Origin: Hyposmocoma kahamanoa | Lineage: Eukaryota > Arthropoda > Insecta > Lepidoptera > Cosmopterigidae | Length of the DNA stretch: 64,000 nt | Direction of reading: 5' to 3' | Assembly (NCBI RefSeq): GCF_003589595.1 | Contig: NW_020653726.1 | Location: forward strand, 17,691,425 to 17,755,424 | Shown here: positions 19,450-27,700 of the stretch, piece after piece | How the letters are laid out: each line of letters begins with the position of its first letter | Numbering within the stretch: position 1 is the stretch's first letter | Made by a program: the position numbers and the translations under genes | The notes under the pieces: generated by a model | Told to the model about the DNA's origin: nothing | Databases searched by the model: none | What the model saw: the letters and a program-made list of their open reading frames with translations, nothing else

Positions 19450-22400
19450 TATAAAGATGAAATTAATTTAACAATTTTTTGTTGAATGTGTCAGATGCCC
19501 TCTGAAACAAAAGGTCTGTTGGGAGGTCAGATATCTCGAGGCACGGACTGTACACGGTACAAGTGCCACGTTGCACCGTGCACCATCCGATGATCTAACT
19601 ATTTCGCCTAAATAACGATCCCACTTCGATTTGCATACCAACCAATACAAATGATCGTAACGTTCTTGAGTGCTTCGAAATTGTTCACGCCTACGCGAGA
19701 GCTACGACGAATTAAGAGAATGGGAACGATATAAATATTTTATAAAATTTTAGAAGTTAAATAGTTTTAAGAAATTCGATTTCGTATTACTAATAATGTT
19801 GTTCTTCCGATCTGTCCAAGCGAGTGACCGAATAACGAACGCCGTTGGGGCAGACGTGACGATGAATATACTTCTTAACACAAGCTGTGTTAAAATTAAT
19901 ATAGCCAGCGTGTTTTCCGGGGTTAAGCCACGGCGCTGGCGGCCGTCTGATGTGGCACTCGCGGTAAGTATGAATGGGGATACGTCAGGAACAAAAGTGG
20001 CGTCAAGTTGGGGTGAAGATGCGCGGCCGTAGCCAGTATCATAGGAAACATAAAGCGAAGCGAAGATTTGTTCGGTCGCGGTTGCGAGGTACAGTGACGT
20101 GATGAGATGAGGTGGATCGGTTATACTACGATAGTACGAGACAGTATAAAAAGTCGCGACAGACTAGTGGACCCGAGAATGAAGCGGCGCGGGCGCCGCC
20201 GTGGGGTGGCCGATATTGTACCGTAGTCTAAGTCAGAGAGTTGGCAAAACCTGCCTACATGAAAACATTTAGATACATTTAAATAATTGCAAAGCATACC
20301 CTGTATCCTAGAATCACTTTTATGGGCGATTGTTTTTTTTACATTCAGAGAGGACTCGTTAAACCTATTACAAACTTTTGCGTCACCGCAATATATCTTT
20401 AGGGAATTTTTAATTTTAATCAGTATAAAGATATAAGTACACAATATTATTAACTTACCCGAGGTCGTCGCCGTTCGGCGGCGTTCTGCGGGCGCATTAT
20501 TCCTACATTACCCACGAGGTGATATTATCGTTAGTCGATATACTAAGTATACGTGTTCCGGTTTGGCAACGATTTATCTGTAACCTAAGTAACACGCGGC
20601 GTGGTGAGGGCGGGCGCGACTCTGCCCGCCTTGTGGTTGGGGCAGCCGCGCCCCCCGCACTGCCGCCGTCGCCGCTTCGCTGCACTAATGCACTCCACTC
20701 ATTACATTCGACTCGAGCTCGGCCTTTGTGCGCCACGTTACCCCTGAGACGACCTAACCCGCGATTCTTGTCGCTATAGCAGCCCGATCACCAATCATTC
20801 CACCCTATTACCCCGAGAGACGTGAGTTCTAACTAAGTTCTTCCGCGAGCAGGATGGGGCTGCCGCATAAAAATTCCATTCTAAAATTCTTATTTTTCCC
20901 CTAGTGCGTTTGTCGAGGCCGGCTCTCCAGTCTGTTTACGAAACGAGACCACGTTGACGAATAACCTATAAAATGGTAACAAAGAAATATCAATAAATTA
21001 AAGATTTTTTTAGAAAACAAAACGATGCTAAAACAATTTTTAAAAAGCGTAACAACATATTGCACAATCGTGACTTTCAGAGAAAAGAACTACAATTACT
21101 TAATAGGTAATTTTCATGTTACGTGTACGTTTTGTACAACATGGCTTATCATAAATCATAAACGCCTAAAACTAGAATACTATATCAATATAATATAATT
21201 ATTTGTGTAAATATAAAATTCTATGTCTTGTGGTGAGTGTAATATTTGACTAGAGGCGGGCGGCGGCCGATTGCCCCCAAGGCGCGGCGACGCTGCCGCA
21301 CGCGGCAACTGCTAGACACTCACGTTCACCTGCACGGTTCTACGGGAATCGCTAAGGACACTCGGCGACAGCCACAACACTGTAGCAGCTCACTTTACCC
21401 GACACATGACGAAACCGACGTACACCACTCCTACTAGAACATTCCGTGCGGTTCCGTAGAGCGCAATCAGTATTGTCTATCTACAAAATTAGTACCGGCA
21501 CACAGGCTACAAAGCCCGCCCGCGCGCGCGCAATATATCTAAGGTATCTCAGTATTTTTTATATTTATATTGGTACGTTTTTGATTATGAATCTATTTTT
21601 GTCTGTAGAAATTACACTAATTTCTTTATCTGTTAGCTCGCTGCCCCACTGGTGTCTCCCTGGGCGTAAAGTCACAGTTATTGTATTTAACACCTTAACA
21701 ATAGTATTATAATATGTATATGTATAGACACACACACGAATGCACAAAAAATAAACACGGGAAAGCACGCTCATTAGAATTGACATCGCGTTCGCGAAAT
21801 AAAGAAAACCGTTCACATGTTATGCTGTATTGCATTTTAAAGTTTGGGAATAAGTGTTCATTTTGAATGTTAGTTTATGCCTTTCCTGTGGTTAAAAGAC
21901 GCGTATCCAGAATTCGAGGTATTTTCCGAATTTTTCGTGGGCTTGTAGAAAAATAAATAGTCAATTTGTAATGAAAATTTCCAGGAACATACATCGGATT
22001 CCAGATTTTTTTCCTTTAGCATAAAGACTAGCGGTGTTTGGATACTGGTGGTGTTTCCAAATTTATAAAACTACAATTGTCTTCAAATGTGCAGTCTGCA
22101 ATAGTTGTATGAAAGGAGCATAGTATGTGAACAGTATATAATAATATAGAGCGTTTACACATATATGCAATACAGAGACGAACGGCCTGTACAGTCCATT
22201 ATGTTGATATTATACTTTTTATATCACAGCCCATTTGGAATTTACAACACATAATAACACGTTCTTTCGAAACGAAGGCCTAAGATCTTATGTTGAAGTG
22301 CACTTTGATTTGTACACAGCGTTAGATACAACATTTAATATTTTTGTCAACAACACCGTCATTATGGTCACTGACATGTGGGTACGTGTTGCCGGGCGTG

Positions 22401-23640
22401 CCAAGAATTGAAGACTCCTGGATGATTGTACAACAAAAAGTTATCGCATATTTACATTAGGAAATACTATTGGACCAGTTATGATGGAGGAATTGGTTTA
22501 AGTTCGTCATACTCACATAATTATGGCAATTACATTTGGCGTATGTGAGACTGTGACGAAAAACAGCGAAAGAAATCTTCAATCATTCGGTATGTAAATG
22601 GTATTATTAAAACGGTGGATTGATGAATAGCAAAATCATCCAGCGAGTCTTCGTCTATTGTCGGCGTGTTTACATTAGCCAATTTACAATTTAGCATTTA
22701 GTGTCTAACTAATTTAAGGTACAACAGGTTAGCATTTAACATACAAGCGGCACGCCCCAGCTTAGCTTATGTAACATGACACACACAGAATATAATTTAA
22801 CAAAATATAGGATATTCATATATACTCCAATAGTGATCTATTCCGAGCACTTACATTAGTGTGATCAGTTCGGAGGGAGACAACAGCGGCCGCGGCGGGC
22901 GGGGGCGGCACCGCGTCTCGATATTAGCCTACTTCAACAAAACAAACAAATAACGGAAAGCGCGTCGTCCACAGACGCAGAATAACCAACGCCTCTACGC
23001 TACAGTATTCAATCAACAAAAAAATCAATAAGACGCGCGCGCGCAGCCCCCGCACCAACAACTTCTTGCAATATACAATAATTAAAATACATTTTTTTTC
23101 TTACATTTTCAACTTACTTAATAAATTCAGTTTGGCTTAGTTCAAGCAAATAACTAGGTATAATAAATTTATGTTAAAAGTTTCAGTTAAACGTTAAGTA
23201 CTTAGAAGTAGAAGTATGATTACGAATGACAAAATTTTTATAACGTGTCATTTTATAATAATAATAATAATTTAATCAAAGTTAATAAATTGTATATATA
23301 ATAATATAATAGAGTAATTTAATGATTAATCGATAATGATAAGAATGAAGCATTCCTACGCGCTGATTTAATAAATTACTTTAACTAATTTAGTATACTC
23401 GCCGAGTGGGCTTGCGTGATTGTTTAGTTAGGTAAGTATGATATTCACTATACAATAAACGTGTATTAAATTCCTTAGAATTGTTGATAATACGCGAACA
23501 AGCGCGCCACGGGCAAGTGGTTCATTACCGGCCGCCTCCTGCAACAAAACGAAGAATATCGTGAAATTGTAGACGAATGAGGTGATTATTATTGATTACT
23601 TATGGCGATAAAGACGTTACGCAAAAATGGAGAAAGATTG
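19450..23640 (-). other. Possible bruno 3' UTR or downstream region with GC-rich islands
   Basis: This stretch holds few dispersed repeats but several GC-rich islands (about 20150-20215, 20460-20860, 21240-21530 and 22880-23060) in AT-rich DNA. On the minus strand it lies 1-5 kb after the bruno stop codon, and CELF genes often have very long 3' UTRs. A donor-like GGTAAG on the minus strand near 20458 ends one GC-rich segment. No protein frame is persuasive. 3' UTR status is inference from position only. Confidence 0.35.
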
Positions 23641-23649
23641 GAATTTCAT

Positions 23650-23768
23650 CAGCACTCTTACCCGTCACAACCCGAACACAGTAATGTGACCATTACTGCT
23701 TGACGGTAGAAATAGGTAAGATAGCAATAATTCCTTGGACGAGCTCTTTCACAAGGAGCTCTACTGAC
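23650..23768 (+). repeat. Family X, 3' portion
   Basis: Starts in TCAGCACTCTTACCCGTC and runs through ACAGTAATGTGACCATTACT and GTAGAAATAGGTAAGA to GGAGCTCTACTG. Confidence 0.8.
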
Positions 23769-23897
23769 ATTTGAGTAAAAAGGACACCCTACATTCAGAG
23801 TACCGTTTAAGAGTCCGATTCGTATTCCGAATCCGAAAAATGACGGTCCGAAATGTCACTCGGATCATTTTATCTCTAGGTTAACATCATTACCATA

Positions 23898-24260
23898 ACT
23901 GCCTCCGTGGCCGAACGGTTACCATGCCGGACTGCCACGCAGAGGTCCCAGGGGGGCTACTCTCGATCTTCGTCCGAAACAATTACTATCAAATAAGTAA
24001 TATTCGACAAAATTAAAAGACAAGTATCCAGTATGAAGCTTCATTCGCATCACGCGTCTTTTCATTTGGTCAAGTATTGCTTATTTGGCAGTAATTGTTT
24101 CGGACGGATATCGAGAGTCGACCCCCAGGTACGATTCCCGGGCCGGGAGAAATATTTGTATGGCCTACATTATTTCTCTCGTGAGTTGGGGTGTAATTTG
24201 TGGTTTAGGGTTTCCTTAGCGCGAGGCTATGTTGAGTGTGTGCGTTATCATTTATCACAA
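23898..24260 (+). repeat. Family A SINE interrupted by a TIR element
   Basis: The head CTGCCTCCGTGGCCGAACGG and CGGACTGCCACGCAGAGG break off at 23952 and resume at 24124 with CAGGTACGATTCCCGGGCCG, giving a complete SINE when the insert is ignored. The body ends GAGTGTGTGCGTTATCATTT. Confidence 0.85.
23953..24123. mobile_element. 171 bp MITE inserted in a SINE B-box region
   Basis: Ends are inverted: GGGGCTACTCTCGATCTTCG then TCCGAAACAATTACT on the left, and on the right, inverted, GGTCGACTCTCGATATCCG then TCCGAAACAATTACT. CCCAGG occurs at both junctions (23947-23952 and 24124-24129) and once in uninterrupted SINE copies, so it is probably a 5-6 bp target duplication. No coding capacity; superfamily unknown. 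Confidence 0.82.
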
Positions 24261-24615
24261 GCGACATCCGAAGTTGGTGAGTTTTCTAGATTTGTGTCTT
24301 TTTTTTTATAAATTTGTGTGTTTTAAAACAATGTAAAATCAGGTTTTTAGATTATTTATCAAAAAATCTGAAATTCTTATAAAACAAAAACAAAACTAAA
24401 TATATCAGTCTTCTTTGTTATTAATAATCTTATTATTGGGTCGAGACGCCACACTCGCCCGAACGACAGCCGGACAAAAGCCCGACAAGCCGGACACCAT
24501 CTAATTTGGCTGGACGTGTCTCCAAAAAGTCAGCACCAGGACGCCTGGCAACGCTAACAAGGGAGGATGCTTACCATTCGGGCACGTCGTGAGCGCGCAG
24601 GGACGGCGTCTAGGG

Positions 24616-24743
24616 TTAGTAAGGCCGGTTGGCGTCCTTGGGCCGTTTCAGCTGCACCTTCAGCCGTTTCATGCCGATCTGGAAGCCGTTCATCGCTTGG
24701 ATTGCCGCCTGAGCCGACGTCGGATTATCGAATGATACGAAAC
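24616..24743 (-). CDS. bru: Bruno last coding exon: second half of RRM3 and stop
   Basis: With the preceding G it reads [20 protein letters not shown], then [22 protein letters not shown] and TAA (stop at 24618-24616). Acceptor TTGTTGCAG lies just above 24743. FVSF is the end of RNP1; [11 protein letters not shown] is helix 2 and beta 4 of RRM3. Every residue fits the family's C-terminus. Confidence 0.95.
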
Positions 24744-27700
24744 CTGCAACAACATATTTCCACCTTTGTTATTCGTACTTAAAGTCGTAATTGTTGTAAT
24801 TAAGTTTATTGAACTTTAAGATGTTTTACCACAACGATATTCAATTATTTTTTTGTGAAATTACTCCACTAGTTTGTTATAACTATTAATACAAAGATCG
24901 AACAGGCTTAGTTGGCTTAGCGTCTAGCACGGTTTGGTAGGAGACGCTGATTCGAATCCAGTCGGATAGAAGGATTTTTTTAAAGTATACTACTTTTGTA
25001 TTTATAATAATTATAACAAACTAGTTGTTTTACATTTTTTTAAGTTTCGATGAGGTTTTGCTTTGTAAAAAGATGGACTTGCAATTTTATCTAATAAGTA
25101 TTCATTATGAAACGTAAGAGTTTTACTCTTGTCGGTGGAGCATACTCCAATCATCTCTCTTAGAAGCCAGCTTGACCTCCTTATAAAGTACGACACCGGC
25201 GTTTTCCTTTGGTCTATGTAACTGCGCCTAGATTGATCTCTTCTCCTCTTCCCCTCGATATTTCCAAAATGGTCTTAAAGAAGTTGTCGGGTCGTATAAA
25301 ATTTCCAATCATTTTCCCGCGTCTATATTCTTTAGTATTGAGGATCTTTCTTTTCTTGTTTACCATTCTCAATACTTCCTCATTGGTTTTCTTTAAATAT
25401 TGTGGAAGTAAAATTATTTATCCGGATCTAAATTGCGTATTACTAGGTCATAAAATGTTTCAATCAAACCAACGTTTCGGACCTTTTGCAGGTCCCAAGG
25501 TCACAGATGGCTGAGATGGTATCGGTAAAAACAATTTGATTTGGTAAAAAAACTTACCGAAACACTTGCTCTGATTAGTGGCCCGATCTATGAAGACTTT
25601 GCTACTGATGACGTTCCCAAACGGCAGAAACATCTGCATCAGTTCCGTATCGCCGAACTCCTGAGGGAGGTGGTAGATGAAGAGGTTGCAGCCCTCGGGG
25701 CCTGAAATCGAGCAGCCTGGAAACATCAAAAAATCTTTAAAGAACTCACAGGTCTGCCTGCGGACTTTAAGATTGGACACTTTTAATACTTTCTCTGCCC
25801 CTTTGTTTTTTTCCAAGTGGTGAATCACTCGCGTGTTTGGAGCACTTCAAATGACTTTAGGTAGATGAAACGGTCGAATAAGTTACAGGCAGTCTGTGCA
25901 TAAATAAAAAACATATTAATTCCACAATTAGAAATATAGGCGAGAAAAAAGTTGACTAGGTAATTACAGAGCCGATTAAAAATCAGGGATGTCATGACGG
26001 TACAAGTTGCTTTATCACACAAGAAACGAGAACATTAGCCAGTAAAAGAGCAACAACAACACATTTCGTAAGACATCGAAGCATTCAGAGTGTACACACA
26101 ACACGAACTACTTACAAAGTACAGCGACAATACTGTTTTATGAAACATTGTGAAGACTGCGATTGTTATTGACCAAATATTACACTTTATAATTAAAGCT
26201 CAAAGTATGTCACTGTACTGTGCATTAGATAATCACGAACAATTATTATTAGCTTAAAAGCAACAATTATATATATTTAATTAAACGGTTTTTCAGCATT
26301 TGTAAATGAGATTAGGTTAGCAAATACTTGAACTTGTTTTCGATATTCTGATTATTATTAACGCTGGAAAACGTTCAAAGTAGTCTACATAGAACAATAA
26401 ACAGACAGAAGCTAAACGATAGTGTACGAGTTGAAGTTAGGTAACTTGGGTGGAATCATTTCAACTATTGTTATTGCTTTGTTTTAGAAATAGCAGCAAG
26501 TGCTTTAGAGCTACATCTTTTCATTAAACCATGCATCGGATAGTTAAAGCGATCCCGACCAAGTGTTTAGGTTAAGTAGTTGAAAATTAAACTAATTTAG
26601 GATTAGTAGCGGACCCTCTTGGAGGTTCCACTTACCATCTCTCTGCGCGGGCGCAATGGTGGACATCGGCGGAGGGATCGGCTGCGGAAACTGGCCGTAA
26701 ACCGCTGGGTAAGCTGTTGAACATTAATTGGCACATTTTTCACAATGAAACACCTATTTCTTGCGTACATTACATGCATTACCATTCTAACACTATCAAN
26801 NNNNNNNNNNNNNNNNNNNNNNNNNNNNNNNNNNNNNNNNNNNNNNNNNNNNNNNNNNNNNNNNNNNNNNNNNNNNNNNNNNNNNNNNNNNNNNNNNNNN
26901 NNNNNNNNNNNNNNNNNNNNNNNNNNNNNNNNNNNNNNNNNNNNNNNNNNNNNNNNNNNNNNNNNNNNNNNNNNNNNNNNNNNNNNNNNNNNNNNNNNNN
27001 NNNNNNNNNNNNNNNNNNNNNNNNNNNNNNNNNNNNNNNNNNNNNNNNNNNNNNNNNNNNNNNNNNNNNNNNNNNNNNNNNNNNNNNNNNNNNNNNNNNN
27101 NNNNNNNNNNNNNNNNNNNNNNNNNNNNNNNNNNNNNNNNNNNNNNNNNNNNNNNNNNNNNNNNNNNNNNNNNNNNNNNNNNNNNNNNNNNNNNNNNNNA
27201 AAAACTTTATTTCTGATTCCTTAATGATATAGTCTTATTAGTCAACTTTGATCATTAAAATCAACGTCGACGTGGTTTTTAGGAAGATACGTTGAGTCGA
27301 GTATAAAGCGTGTTACGAAAGCGTGCTCAAGCCTTGTGTGGCCGCACTCACCGACTCCGGGGAAGGGTTGCATCCCGGGGAAGGCCGCTGCGTGCTGCAA
27401 TGCTGCTGCCTCGCCATTGGGTAGGCCTTGCGCTGTCACTGGGACTGCTGGAAAATAATTTGCAGTAGTTCTCATCAAAGAGCCTAGATCAAAAATTATT
27501 TTCAAAATAAAAGGATACTAAAATTTTTTTAATTTCTTTTAACACAGTTCTGGCAGAATACCAACATCGTGGGAAACTGCGGCATTTATGCTGAGAGAGT
27601 TTTCACTTCCATGACTTCCAAAACTATTAATTTTAATAAGTTACCTATATGTGAAGGTGCACGTTCCTTTTATTATTAAAATTTGTTATTTTTAATTGGT

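Noticed and set aside
20138..20160. TATA box (TATAAAAAG) suggesting a promoter
   Set aside because: No initiator, downstream frame or conserved gene follows; AT-rich DNA gives such matches by chance.
21565..21816. Overlapping 80-90 codon frames on both strands near 21.5-21.8 kb
   Set aside because: No motif on either strand; likely chance frames.
26717..27232. Frames of 159-171 codons spanning the N run
   Set aside because: They are artefacts of undetermined bases.
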